DNA of 53,655 nt from an uncultured Verrucomicrobiota bacterium (GTDB lineage Bacteria; Verrucomicrobiota; Verrucomicrobiia; Limisphaerales; CAIQOK01): positions 1 to 53,655 of the forward strand of contig CAIQOK010000007.1 of assembly GCA_903873415.1 (NCBI GenBank), written 5' to 3'. The notes under the pieces were generated by a model. That model saw only the letters and a program-made list of their open reading frames with translations, was not told the DNA's origin and searched no databases. Both the position numbers and the translations under genes were made by a program. This document shows positions 43,734-52,987 of this stretch, in pieces (the stretch's first letter is position 1; every line of letters begins with the position of its first letter).

Positions 43734-44851
43734 AAAAACTAATCACACTGGCCATATTCATTATCCTGCTCGCCCTTGGCGGGTTGGGCGGAGTCAAGGT
43801 CCTGCAGATCCGCACTCTCATGGCGGCCGGCAAAGCCTACTCGCCCCCGCCCGAAACCGTCTCCATCTGCACCGCCAATCAGGAGAAATGGCCCAGCACC
43901 CTTACATCCATCGGCTCCGTGACCGCCGTTCAAGGCGTGACCATCACGCCCGAGATCGCCGGCACAGTGCGGGAGATCGCCTTTGAGTCCGGAGCCGTGG
44001 TCGCCAAAGGCGACCTGTTGGTGCGCCTGAACACCTCCTCAGAGGAGGCGCAGCTCAAGGCCATCGAAGCGCAAACCGAGTTGGCCCAGATCAACACCCG
44101 TCGCGCCCGTTCACTGCGGGCTGACAACACCGTCTCGCAATCCGAGCTGGATACGGCAGAGGCCATTCTAAAACAGGATCAAGCCAACGCCGAGAGCATC
44201 CGCGCCACTATCGACAAGAAAACCCTGCGCGCCCCGTTCGCCGGACGCTTGGGGATCCGCCAGATCAACGTGGGCGAATATCTGGACACAGGCAAAGCCG
44301 TCGTCTCGCTGCAGGCGCTGGGTTCCGTCCATGCCGATTTTTTCCTGCCGCAGCAGGAACTGGCCCGACTGGCCGCCGGCATGCGCGTGCACCTGACCAC
44401 TGACGCCTTCCCCGGCCGGAAATTCGATGGAGTCCTTACCACCATCAATCCCGGGCTGGATCCGACGACCCGCAATGTGGGACTGCAAGCCACCTTTGAG
44501 AACGCTGAGCAACTGCTGCGCCCCGGCATGTTCGCCCGGCTCGAAGTTCAACTTCCCGAAGAGCAGACCGTGCTGGTCATTCCAGCCACCGCTGTTTTAA
44601 GCGCCCCCTTTGGCGACTCTGTCTATGTGGTGGAAGCCTCCACCAACTCCGCCAGCGGACTGGCGGCACGGCAGCAATTTATCCGCACCGGCCGGACGCA
44701 GGGGGATTTCGTGACCGTTCAATCAGGCCTAAAACCCGGGGAGAAAGTCATCAGCTCGGGCGTCTTCAAACTTCGCAACGGAATGCCCGTCACCGAAGCC
44801 ACCAACCTTTCACCCAACCCCGCATCGGCCCCGCGCCCGTCGGATAGCTGA
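43730..44851 (+). CDS. RND efflux periplasmic adaptor (membrane fusion protein)
   Basis: A 373-residue MexH/AcrA-like adaptor: N-terminal membrane anchor (about 4-26), a biotinyl-lipoyl barrel (about 65-110), alpha-hairpin, beta-barrel and membrane-proximal domains. VTITPEIAGTVREIAFESGAVVAKGDLLVRL is the lipoyl motif. No lipobox is seen, so it is held by an uncleaved helix or signal peptide. It links the RND pump below to an outer-membrane channel. Confidence 0.92.
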   Translation: MKKLITLAIFIILLALGGLGGVKVLQIRTLMAAGKAYSPPPETVSICTANQEKWPSTLTSIGSVTAVQGVTITPEIAGTVREIAFESGAVVAKGDLLVRLNTSSEEAQLKAIEAQTELAQINTRRARSLRADNTVSQSELDTAEAILKQDQANAESIRATIDKKTLRAPFAGRLGIRQINVGEYLDTGKAVVSLQALGSVHADFFLPQQELARLAAGMRVHLTTDAFPGRKFDGVLTTINPGLDPTTRNVGLQATFENAEQLLRPGMFARLEVQLPEEQTVLVIPATAVLSAPFGDSVYVVEASTNSASGLAARQQFIRTGRTQGDFVTVQSGLKPGEKVISSGVFKLRNGMPVTEATNLSPNPASAPRPSDS

Positions 44852-44863
44852 ACCGCTCCGCCC

Positions 44864-47800
44864 ATGAAGTCTTTTACCGACCTCTTCATCAAACGCCCGG
44901 TCCTTGCGATCGTGGTGAATCTGGTGATTTTAATTGCCGGACTACAGGCGCTGCGCACACTCACCGTCCGCCAGTATCCACGCAGCGAAAACGCCTCCGT
45001 CACCGTCACCACCATTTATGTGGGTGCCAGCGCCGAACTGGTCCGAGGCTTCATCACCACCCCGCTGGAACGAGCCATAGCGGCCGCCGATGGAATCGAA
45101 TACATCGAATCGGCGAGCAAACTCGGCCTGTCCACCATCACAGTGCGCCTGAAGTTGAACTACGATGCCAACAAGGCTCTGGGCCAGATCGCAACCAAAG
45201 TGGATCAGGTCCGCAACGATCTCCCACCGGAAGCCGAAGTGCCGGTGATCAATGTCGAATCGGCCGATTCCAAGTTTGCCGCCGCTTACCTGAGTTTCGC
45301 CTCCGATATTCTCGAGGCCAACCAGATCACCGATTACCTAGTCCGGGTCGTGCAACCCCGACTGTCGGCACTTGAAGGCGTTCAGCGGGCCGACCTGCTT
45401 GGCGGGCGCACCTTCGCCATGCGCATCTGGCTCAAGCCGGAACGATTGGCCGCCCTGAACATCAACCCCAACCTGATCCGCGAAAAACTGGCCTCCAACA
45501 ATTTCCTCTCCGCCGTCGGCCGCACCCGCGGCGCCCTCGTTCAGGTCAACCTCACCGCCAACACCGACCTGCGCTCCATCGAGGAGTTCCGCAACCTGGT
45601 CATCCGCCAGTCCGGCGACCAACTGGTCCGACTGCGCGACGTGGCTGATGTGGCACTGGGCGCAGAGGATTACGACACAGAAGTGCGTTTCAGCGGTGAG
45701 AAGGCCGTCTTCGTGGGCGTCTGGCCTCTGCCCAACGCCAACTCGCTGGAAGTCATCAAGCGCGTCCGGGCCGAGCTGCTCTCCATCCAGAAAGACCTTC
45801 CCACGGGACTTCAGGGCCGCATGGCTTATGACGCCACCAAATACATCGACGACGCCCTGCACGAAGTGACCCATACCCTGATCGAAACCCTTTTCATCGT
45901 GGCAATCGTCATCTTTCTGTTTCTAGGATCACTCCGCTCCGTTCTGATCCCGCTGGTGGCGGTGCCCATTTCGCTTGTTGGATCCGTGTTTCTGATGCAG
46001 CTCTTCGGATTCACCCTCAATCTGCTCACACTCCTGGCCATCGTGCTCTCAGTCGGACTCGTGGTGGATGACGCCATCGTGATCGTCGAAAACGTGGAGC
46101 GCCACATCCGCAATGGACGGAGTCCCTTCCACGCCGCCCTGCTGGGAGCCCGCGAACTGGTCGGCCCCATCATCGCCATGACCCTCACGCTGGCGGCGGT
46201 CTACTGCCCGATTGCTTTTCAAGGCGGCATTACCGGCTCACTCTTTCGCGAGTTCGCGATCACCCTCGCCGGCGCAGTCTTCATCTCGGGAATCGTCGCC
46301 CTGACACTATCCCCCCTCATGTCCGCACGGCTGCTAAATCCAGCCAATGAAGAGCGGGGGCTGACCGGTAAAATCAACCACGGTTTCGACCGCCTGCGCC
46401 GGGCTTATGGACGGGTGCTGGATGCGACCTTGTCCGCACGGCCGGCGGTCTACCTCCTCTGGGTCGGACTGAGCGCGCTGGCCATCATAATGTTTCTCAT
46501 GGCATGGCAGGCGAAGGAACTCGCCCCGGCGGAGGACCAGGGATTCTTTTTCACCATCATCGAAGCGCCGGCCAACGCCACTATCGACCAGACCTCTTTT
46601 TACGCCGACGAAGCCAGCCGGCGGATGATGACCGTGCCGGAGACGGTGCAGACCTTTCAATTGACGACGCCGGCGCAGGGGTTTGGCGGGATGGTGATCA
46701 AGCCGTGGAGCGAGCGTAAGCGCAGTGTGTTCGAAGTGCTCGCCTCGGTTCAAACCAATCTCGCCCGCATCCCCGGGGTCAGAATCTTCTGCGCCGCCCC
46801 CTCCGCCCTACCCGGCGGAGAAAACTTCCCGGTGGGCTTTGTCATCTCCTCCACCGCCGATCCCGAGCGCATCCTGGAATTTGCCCAGCAGATTCAGCAA
46901 ATGGCGGCGACCAACGGGATGTTTGCCTTCCCGCCGCAGATTGACACCAAAGTGGATCAACCCGAGGTGGAGCTGGTTCTGGATCGTGACAAGGTGGCCG
47001 CACTCGGACTGAACATGCAAACCGTGGGATCCGACCTTGCGGCTCTGGTGGGCGGGAATTTTGTCAACCGCTTCAATTTTTCCGGGCGCAGTTACAAGGT
47101 CATTCCGCAAATCAAGCGCCTAGACCGCCTCAATGCCAGCCAGCTCCAAAACACTTATGTCAAAGGCCCAAACGGGCAGCTCGTCCAGTTGAGCACCTTC
47201 GCCACTCTCCTTCAAAAGACCGGACCACGTGCGCTGAACCGCTTCCAGCAATTGAATTCCGTCACCCTGAGCGGCGTGCCCATCCGCCCGCTCGACCAGG
47301 CCTTGCGCTTCCTCGAAACCGAGGCGGGCAAAATCCTACCGCAGGGTTACAAGATCGATTACACCGGTGAATCTCGACAATTGCGCACCGAAGGCAACAA
47401 GTTCCTGCCCATGTTCATCCTTTCGCTGGCGCTGATTTTCCTCGTGTTGGCCGCCCAATTCAACAGCTTCCGCGACCCGTTCATCATCCTGCTCGGGTCC
47501 GTGCCTCTGGCCATGTTCGGGGCGCTGATTTTCTGCTTTCTGAAAATGCCGGGTATGGGAGTGCCCTTCTGGACCAGCGGTTGGACCACTACTCTGAACA
47601 TTTACGCCCAAATCGGCTTGGTCACATTGGTGGGGCTGGTGGCTAAAAACGGCATTCTCATTGTGGAATTTGCCAACGAACTCCAGCGCGGCGGCCTCTC
47701 AAAAATCGCCGCCGTGCGCGAGGCGTCCCTCACCCGGTTGCGCCCCGTCTTAATGACCACCGTGGCCACCGTCTGCGGCCACTTCCCCCTCACCCTCGTC

Positions 47801-47995
47801 TCCGGTCCCGGCGCCGCCGCAAGAAATTCCATCGGCATCGTGGTCGTCTCCGGCATGGCCATCGGCACCATCTTCACCCTCCTGGTCATCCCGGCCATAT
47901 ACATGCTCATTGCCAAACAGCATGCCGGCCCCAAAACCGCCACGGATTCAGCCGACGATGAAAAAGCCCTGCTGGAAACCGCGGCGGTCAACTGA
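44864..47995 (+). CDS. RND multidrug efflux transporter (HAE1 family)
   Basis: A 1043-residue inner-membrane pump with twelve membrane spans and two large periplasmic loops. The proton-relay Asp pair is in GLVVDDAIVIVENVERHI (near residue 400), and the C-terminal half has the matching NGILIVEFANEL segment. The N-terminus FIKRPVLAIVVNLVILIAGL is standard. Sequence resembles MexI-like pumps. It follows the adaptor by 12 bases. No outer-membrane channel gene is next to it. Confidence 0.95.
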   Translation: MKSFTDLFIKRPVLAIVVNLVILIAGLQALRTLTVRQYPRSENASVTVTTIYVGASAELVRGFITTPLERAIAAADGIEYIESASKLGLSTITVRLKLNYDANKALGQIATKVDQVRNDLPPEAEVPVINVESADSKFAAAYLSFASDILEANQITDYLVRVVQPRLSALEGVQRADLLGGRTFAMRIWLKPERLAALNINPNLIREKLASNNFLSAVGRTRGALVQVNLTANTDLRSIEEFRNLVIRQSGDQLVRLRDVADVALGAEDYDTEVRFSGEKAVFVGVWPLPNANSLEVIKRVRAELLSIQKDLPTGLQGRMAYDATKYIDDALHEVTHTLIETLFIVAIVIFLFLGSLRSVLIPLVAVPISLVGSVFLMQLFGFTLNLLTLLAIVLSVGLVVDDAIVIVENVERHIRNGRSPFHAALLGARELVGPIIAMTLTLAAVYCPIAFQGGITGSLFREFAITLAGAVFISGIVALTLSPLMSARLLNPANEERGLTGKINHGFDRLRRAYGRVLDATLSARPAVYLLWVGLSALAIIMFLMAWQAKELAPAEDQGFFFTIIEAPANATIDQTSFYADEASRRMMTVPETVQTFQLTTPAQGFGGMVIKPWSERKRSVFEVLASVQTNLARIPGVRIFCAAPSALPGGENFPVGFVISSTADPERILEFAQQIQQMAATNGMFAFPPQIDTKVDQPEVELVLDRDKVAALGLNMQTVGSDLAALVGGNFVNRFNFSGRSYKVIPQIKRLDRLNASQLQNTYVKGPNGQLVQLSTFATLLQKTGPRALNRFQQLNSVTLSGVPIRPLDQALRFLETEAGKILPQGYKIDYTGESRQLRTEGNKFLPMFILSLALIFLVLAAQFNSFRDPFIILLGSVPLAMFGALIFCFLKMPGMGVPFWTSGWTTTLNIYAQIGLVTLVGLVAKNGILIVEFANELQRGGLSKIAAVREASLTRLRPVLMTTVATVCGHFPLTLVSGPGAAARNSIGIVVVSGMAIGTIFTLLVIPAIYMLIAKQHAGPKTATDSADDEKALLETAAVN

Positions 47996-48178
47996 CCCCC
48001 AGGCCGGCTCAATCAGGGTGGCAACCAATTGAATTCACCCCTCTCACCCAGCCCTTTTCCAGCCTGGTTGGGGGGGGGGCGTAGGGCCCAAGACCGGGAG
48101 AGGAGTCTGGACATTTCAATCAGTAATTAGGACTTCTATTCCAACGAAAAACTTCGCATTGCTCACGCCCTGCTTAGG
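47996..48178. other. intergenic stretch with a ten-G run and short inverted pairs
   Basis: Contains CCCTCTCACCC near 48038 and a complementary GGGAGAGG near 48107, plus a run of ten G at 48070-48079. The pattern looks like a degraded REP-type repeat. No gene seen. Confidence 0.4.
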
Positions 48179-48391
48179 ATGCTGACTCTGGCACCGGCCG
48201 TTGGCTTGCGATTCCTGAACCGGATGCTGATCGGACGTCCGATACGAGATGCAATCCGGCGTATCAACCTGACCAGCGGGCAGACCGCCCAGCAACTGGC
48301 CACCCTTCCCCACCCGGATCCGGCCACCCACTTCGCTGAAGATCCTCAAGACGACGGCCTTTTCGCCGATGAAAGAACTGGCCGCCTTTAA
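48179..48391 (+). pseudogene. chemoreceptor fragment (second membrane span and start of HAMP-like region)
   Basis: RFLNRMLIGRPIRDAIRRI and SGQTAQQLATL match the second membrane span and following segment of methyl-accepting chemotaxis proteins with a DUF3365 sensor. The match extends upstream of the ATG without a start (KLRIAHALLRMLTL). The signalling domain is missing and the frame ends after 70 codons. It lies upstream of the N-terminal fragment, the reverse of the normal order, so this is a rearranged remnant. Assignment is from memory of the family, not from a search. Confidence 0.5.
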
Positions 48392-48456
48392 ACGGGAGAT
48401 GGATTAGTAATCCGCGCAGCATTACCGCGGACCGGCATCCCAATAAAAACACTATA

Positions 48457-48780
48457 AAACTGGGAACCAAAATTCTGACCGCAACCATGGTCGCCAGCAC
48501 CGCCGTCGGGCTGCTCGTTCAATGTCACGCAATCCGCACTCAGGGCATCGAAATGACCCTCGACACGATGCGGACCGTGTTATTAGAGGCCGAAAACACC
48601 CGGACAAGCATCAGTGAACTGAACCAGCGCAAGGCCTTCGATCAAAAACTGCTCTTGGAGGAATATATAAATTCCGGGGATCTAAAGGGATCAACCCTTT
48701 ACTGCACTATCCCGGTGGTTGGCGCATGGAAAGCCATTGAAGAAGCCCCGCAAAAACAGGGGTTCACCTTCCGGATTTGA
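48457..48780 (+). pseudogene. chemoreceptor N-terminal fragment (membrane span plus DUF3365 start)
   Basis: The frame reads KLGTKILTATMVASTAVGLLVQ (membrane span, partly upstream of the ATG at 48487), then GIEMTLDTMRTVLLEAENTRTSISELNQRKAFD and GSTLYCTIPVVGAWKAIEEAPQKQGFTFRI, which matches the beginning of DUF3365 (Tll0287-like) chemoreceptors of Verrucomicrobia. It stops with TGA at 48778, before the expected heme-binding CxxCH segment. Together with the preceding fragment it is a broken chemoreceptor gene. Confidence 0.65.
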
Positions 48781-48781
48781 G

Positions 48782-49081
48782 CGCATCCCGACCCCGCAAA
48801 ATCAGTTCGATGACCTGCCCATCGATTCGCAGCCTGCCCTGACGCGCAAGATCCAAGAGGAATTCCAAGAGATGAGCCAGATGAAGGATGGGCTACAGAT
48901 TGAGAAAACGTGCGCCGCCCTTGAAGGTATGAAAGGCGCAGAAGACCGTATTCGAGGTTTCCGCATCTGCAGGCTGCTTTTCGAACACAAGCACTCCTTA
49001 TTCTATGCTAGCGAGATGTTCCCGGGACTCGATCATAAACTCATGCAAGAGATCGACATCTCAGGCCGCCGCCGCAATTGA
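48782..49081 (+). CDS. unrecognised open frame or fragment
   Basis: An open frame continues from within the chemoreceptor fragment in a different phase. The part from about 48812 encodes LTRKIQEEFQEMSQMKDGLQIEKTC, RGFRICRLLFEHKHSLFYAS and MFPGLDHKLMQEIDISGRRRN, a mostly helical, charged sequence with coding character that I do not recognise. An ATG at 48872 is a possible start. It could be the end of a gene whose front was lost when this region rearranged. No function proposed. Confidence 0.35.
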   Translation, partial: RIPTPQNQFDDLPIDSQPALTRKIQEEFQEMSQMKDGLQIEKTCAALEGMKGAEDRIRGFRICRLLFEHKHSLFYASEMFPGLDHKLMQEIDISGRRRN

Positions 49082-49510
49082 CTGCAGCCACGCCCAGTCA
49101 GAGTATCCCGCCGACCTGTCGCGCAAGTTCCCCGGTAAATCCAAAATGGAAAACTGGCCCTGATCGGATCCTGCGCGGGTGCCGGCAATCTCCAGGGTCA
49201 GAGATTCCAATATTTTTCCGAAAGGCTGCTGGTCACTCATCAAATGCGGGGTTGAGATGCCCGCCGGAAAAAGTGTTCCCGCGGCTCTCCGCGGGAACAC
49301 CCAACTATGAACCTAACTACCAAACAAACCCCTGTCGCAGACCGATGCGCTGCCACCGGCACCTTGTTATCGGCGGCCACGAAAGGAACTTGACTGCTTT
49401 CAAGTGCGTGACGGCCGCACGCCACCTTCCGGCAGAACAGCCTATGCTTGACGCGCCCGCGCCTGTGGCCTTAACTGCCGGCATCATTTGAACTGATAGA
49501 ATCGCATTTT
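49082..49510. other. 429-base gap with a perfect hairpin, no recognised gene
   Basis: No gene is defensible. A 28-codon frame (ATG at 49307) follows the hairpin at 49273-49300 and may be chance. A weak Shine-Dalgarno-like GATAGAA precedes the xylulokinase ATG at 49511. Confidence 0.45.
49273..49300. repeat. perfect 12-bp inverted repeat
   Basis: GTGTTCCCGCGG (49273-49284) and CCGCGGGAACAC (49289-49300) are exact reverse complements around a CTCT loop. It lacks a following T-run. It may be a dispersed hairpin element or a terminator of the decayed region. Confidence 0.6.
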
Positions 49511-51100
49511 ATGGCAAAACTTTTCCTCGGACTGGATTCAAGCACTCAAAGCCTCAGCGCCGTGGTCATCGACCTCGATACACGCAAGGTGGTTTATGAA
49601 CACTCCCTCAACTTCGACCAAGCCCTACCCCACCACAAAACCCTCAACGGCGTCCTGCCCAACCGCAATCCGCTCGTCAAACACAGCTCCCCCCTTATGT
49701 GGGCCGAGGCGCTTGATCTGATGTTTTCAAAAATGAAGAAGGATCGCGTCGCACTCGGAGAAATACTTGCGGTCAGCGGCAGCGGCCAGCAGCACGGCTC
49801 GGTGTATCTCACCGCACGCGCAGCCCAAACCCTCGGAAAACTCAACCCGGCAAAATCCCTCGTCGAAAACCTCAAGGGCTGCCTCTCCCGAAAAAACTCC
49901 CCCATCTGGATGGACTCCTCCACCGCCGCCGAGTGCGGCGAAATCCGCCACAAACTGGGAGGCATCCGCCCCACCGCCAGTGCAACGGGCTCGGACACCT
50001 TCGAGCGTTTCACAGGCCCGCAAATCCGGAAATTCCACAAAACAGAACCGGCCGCATATGCAAAAACCGAACACATAGCACTGGTCAGTTCTTTCATGGC
50101 CTCTCTGCTGGCGGGCAAGATCGCTCCGATCGATTTTGGCGACGGCGCCGGTATGAACCTCATGGATATCGCCAAAAAGATCTGGCACCCGGAGGCGTTG
50201 AAGGCTACCGCCCCAAAACTCAAAACCAAACTCCCCGCTCTGGCCCCTTCCGGCCAAGCGATTGGCAAGGTGAGCCCCTACTTCACCGAAAAATTCGGGC
50301 TCAACCCCGAAGCGCTGGCAACCGTGTGGACGGGCGACAACCCCGCCAGCGTTATCGGACTGGGCCTCATCCAACCCGGACAGGTCGCCATCAGCCTGGG
50401 CACCAGCGACACGCTGTTCGGTTCAATGAAAAAATGCCGCACCGATGGCAAGGGGGAAGGGCATGTGTTCGGCTCGCCCGCCGGCGGCTACATGACTCTC
50501 ATCTGTTTCAAGAACGGATCGCTTGCCCGGGAAAAGATGCGGGAGCTCTACAGCATCAAGAACTGGGATAAATTTGGCGAGGTGTTGAACCAGACGCGGC
50601 CCGGCAACGACGGCAAAATGCTGCTGCCCTGGTTCGAGCCGGAAATCGTGCCCCGCGTCAACCAGCCGGGCATCCACCGCCTCGACCTTGAAGAACAGGA
50701 CGCCGCCGGCAACTGCCGGGCCTTGTTCGAATCCCAGATGATGTCCATGCGCCTCCATTCAGCTTGGATGAAAGTTTCGCCAGAGCGGATTTTAGCCACC
50801 GGCGGAGCATCCAACAACCCGGCACTCCTGCAGGTGCTGGCCAATGTGATGAACTGCCGCGTGCACCGCATCGAAGTTTCCAAAAGCGCCGCACTCGGCG
50901 GTGCCTTGCAGGCCGCCCACGGCTGGCTTACCGCCGCCGGACAGAAACCCAAATGGGAAAACATTGTCGCCGGCTTCAGCGACCCCGTCCCCAACAGCGA
51001 AGTCCGTCCGGATAAAAAGGCGGCCAAAGTTTACGACGGGCTTATCAAGGAATACTCCGCCTGGGAGCGGCAGGTTATCAAAAGCCTTGCAGCTGAATGA
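49511..51100 (+). CDS. xylB: FGGY-family carbohydrate kinase, xylulokinase-like
   Basis: A 529-residue sugar kinase. FLGLDSSTQSLSAVVID (4-20) is phosphate-1, SPIWMDSSTAAEC the sugar-binding segment typical of xylulokinase, SLGTSDTLFGS and ATGGASNNPALLQVLANVMNC the ATP-binding motifs. It likely phosphorylates D-xylulose; related sugars cannot be excluded. Full length, standing alone: no isomerase or transporter is beside it. Confidence 0.88.
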   Translation: MAKLFLGLDSSTQSLSAVVIDLDTRKVVYEHSLNFDQALPHHKTLNGVLPNRNPLVKHSSPLMWAEALDLMFSKMKKDRVALGEILAVSGSGQQHGSVYLTARAAQTLGKLNPAKSLVENLKGCLSRKNSPIWMDSSTAAECGEIRHKLGGIRPTASATGSDTFERFTGPQIRKFHKTEPAAYAKTEHIALVSSFMASLLAGKIAPIDFGDGAGMNLMDIAKKIWHPEALKATAPKLKTKLPALAPSGQAIGKVSPYFTEKFGLNPEALATVWTGDNPASVIGLGLIQPGQVAISLGTSDTLFGSMKKCRTDGKGEGHVFGSPAGGYMTLICFKNGSLAREKMRELYSIKNWDKFGEVLNQTRPGNDGKMLLPWFEPEIVPRVNQPGIHRLDLEEQDAAGNCRALFESQMMSMRLHSAWMKVSPERILATGGASNNPALLQVLANVMNCRVHRIEVSKSAALGGALQAAHGWLTAAGQKPKWENIVAGFSDPVPNSEVRPDKKAAKVYDGLIKEYSAWERQVIKSLAAE

Positions 51101-51107
51101 CTTGTAA

Positions 51108-51135
51108 ATCCGGATGAGGCGCCACCCATCCGGAT
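51108..51135 (+). terminator. possible terminator hairpin after the xylulokinase gene
   Basis: ATCCGGATG (51108-51116) and CATCCGGAT (51127-51135) are exact reverse complements with a 10-base loop, 7 bases after the stop codon. No T-run follows, so it may need Rho or simply mark the transcript end. Confidence 0.45.
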
Positions 51136-51358
51136 CGGGATGGATCTGAAGAGCCCTCCGCCCTGCCTTGCGCGGGGTGGAGGGTGTCGGCAAAGCAGGT
51201 TAGGAGATTTCTTCGCAGGCTTTCAATTGAGAAACAGGCCTCTCCCCTCCCGATTTTTTCCAGATGAACAAAACCCGGGGCGCATTGGAAGAGTTCAATC
51301 GCTTGGAATAATTTGCTGCTTTCAAAGGCCCGTCACTTGGCGGCATCCTGCCTAGAGC

Positions 51359-52339
51359 ATGAATGCAGACAAACTACGCAGCCTGCAGATCCGGCCGGAG
51401 GAGAAGAGACGCCCGCAACGCCCCCTCTGGGTCATCTTGATCCTTGTGGCACTGGCGGTAGCCGCGGCAGTCTACTTTGCCTGGCCAAGGGCCAGCGACC
51501 AACGCCGAATCATCAATACGGGCGCGCATCCGGCCACTAACAACGATGCCGCATCGCCCCGCACAAACCCCTCCGCCCCTCCCTCGCTCGATGTTTCCGG
51601 AACCGGTCCCTCGCTCACTGTGAACGGCTACCTCATCAACCGTGAGCGGATCGAAATCAGCCCTCGCTTCCTCGGCTTGGTCACGTGGATCGGCGTTAAG
51701 AAAGGCGACGTGGTGACCAACGGCCAGGTGGTGGTGCTCCTGGATGAAACGGAATACCGCGCACGCTATGCCCAGGCAGCAGGCCAGCTCGCCAACACCA
51801 AAGCCATCGCAGCAAAGAACGCATTCGCCTACGACCGCATCCACCGCCTCACCCAAACCGGCATCGAATCCAAGCAGGTCGAGGACGACACCCGATTGCT
51901 GGTCGAGGCCGACAAAGCCGCAGTAGAGGCGGCGGAGGGTTCACTGGCACTGGCCAAAACCTATCTGGACTGGTGCACCATTCGCTCCCCGATCAACGGC
52001 GTCGTGCTCGAAAAACTTGTTAATGCGAACGAACTCGTCATGCCTCAAAGCTTCGGCGGCGGACGCGGACCCCGCACCGCGCTCATGGCCGTCGCCGACC
52101 CGATGGATCTGCAGGTGGAGATTGATGTGAACGAAGCCGATCTCTCCAAAATCTCTCCCGGCCAGCCCTGCCGCGTCAGCCCAGAAGCATATCCAGAGCG
52201 GCGTTATGACGGCATTGTTGCAGAAATCGCTCCCGAAGCCGACCGCGCCAAAGGCACTCTCCAGATCAAGGTCCAGATCCTGAAGCCGGACGCATTCCTC
52301 ACACCACAGCTCAGTGCTAAAGTGGAGTTTTTAAAATAA
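51359..52339 (+). CDS. HlyD/MacA-like membrane fusion protein (orphan)
   Basis: A 326-residue adaptor: cytoplasmic basic N-terminus, a membrane span at about residues 24-42, a Pro/Ser/Asn-rich linker, lipoyl segment (EISPRFLGLVTWIGVKKGDVVTNGQVVVLLD), alpha-hairpin (about 130-200) and beta-barrel. It resembles adaptors of ABC or RND exporters. No ABC transporter or pump gene follows before the hsdM remnant, so its partner is absent, lost or unlinked. Confidence 0.85.
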   Translation: MNADKLRSLQIRPEEKRRPQRPLWVILILVALAVAAAVYFAWPRASDQRRIINTGAHPATNNDAASPRTNPSAPPSLDVSGTGPSLTVNGYLINRERIEISPRFLGLVTWIGVKKGDVVTNGQVVVLLDETEYRARYAQAAGQLANTKAIAAKNAFAYDRIHRLTQTGIESKQVEDDTRLLVEADKAAVEAAEGSLALAKTYLDWCTIRSPINGVVLEKLVNANELVMPQSFGGGRGPRTALMAVADPMDLQVEIDVNEADLSKISPGQPCRVSPEAYPERRYDGIVAEIAPEADRAKGTLQIKVQILKPDAFLTPQLSAKVEFLK

Positions 52340-52607
52340 CCAAAATTCCGGACTCGCCGGAAAGCCTCTCCACAAGTCAGCCGGAGATCTTTCCCCAGTG
52401 CCATCGCGGATGGAAAGCAACTCTTTGAACCTCAAAGAAAATAATCTCTCCATTCCAATTCACGCCCACACCCGGAAAATCCCCGGTAAACCCTTGAGTT
52501 TCTCAGACAGATTTGATTTGAAACGTCTTCCGGCATAAACCACCCGCCTTCATTGCTCATTTCCCTTTCAGCTTGAAACGATTTGAAATAGTCTGGAGGA
52601 CAAGGCA

Positions 52608-52987
52608 TTGGGGAACTACAAATTTGTGCACTGGATCGCCCCATCCCAAAAGGACCACGACAACGCCGCGCTCGAAAAACGCCTCTGGGACGCCGCCGAC
52701 CAGTTCCGCGCCAGCTCCGGCCTCAAGTCCCAGGAATACTCAGCGCCCGTCCTCGGCCTCATCTTCCTGCGCTTCGCCGAAGTGCGCTTCGCCGAAGTGC
52801 GCTTCGCCGAAGTGCGCTTCGCAGCCCAGCGCGCCAGGCTGGAGAAAGCCAGCGCCTCCGCCCGACGCGGCTCACGCGTGGATGAGCCCGCCGCCTATCA
52901 CACCGAAGGTATCCTGTATCTACCGCCGAGGCACGGTTCGATTACCTGTTGAACCGTCCCGAAGCCGAGAACACCGAAGCGGGATGA
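52608..52987 (+). pseudogene. truncated hsdM (type I restriction-modification methylase N-terminus)
   Basis: A TTG start with GGAGGA upstream (52595-52600) opens the HsdM_N helical domain: NAALEKRLWDAADQFRASSGLKSQEYSAPVLGLIFLRFAEV. A 15-base unit coding RFAEV is repeated three times at 52770-52814 plus a partial copy. After GILYLPP the frame breaks at 52928/52929: adding one G restores EARFDYLLNRPEAENTEAG, then a stop at 52985-52987. The SAM-binding methylase core is missing entirely. The whole is a remnant, not a functional methylase. Confidence 0.85.
52770..52822 (+). repeat. 15-bp in-frame tandem repeat in the hsdM remnant
   Basis: Three perfect copies of CGCTTCGCCGAAGTG (52770-52784, 52785-52799, 52800-52814) followed by a partial copy to 52822. 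Each copy can nearly fold on itself. It adds RFAEV residues in phase, typical of replication slippage. Confidence 0.85.

Noticed and set aside
49301-49450. Integron attC site suggested by CCTAAC and GTTAT patches
   Set aside because: The core GTTRRRY and paired R/L boxes do not line up and no integrase is present.
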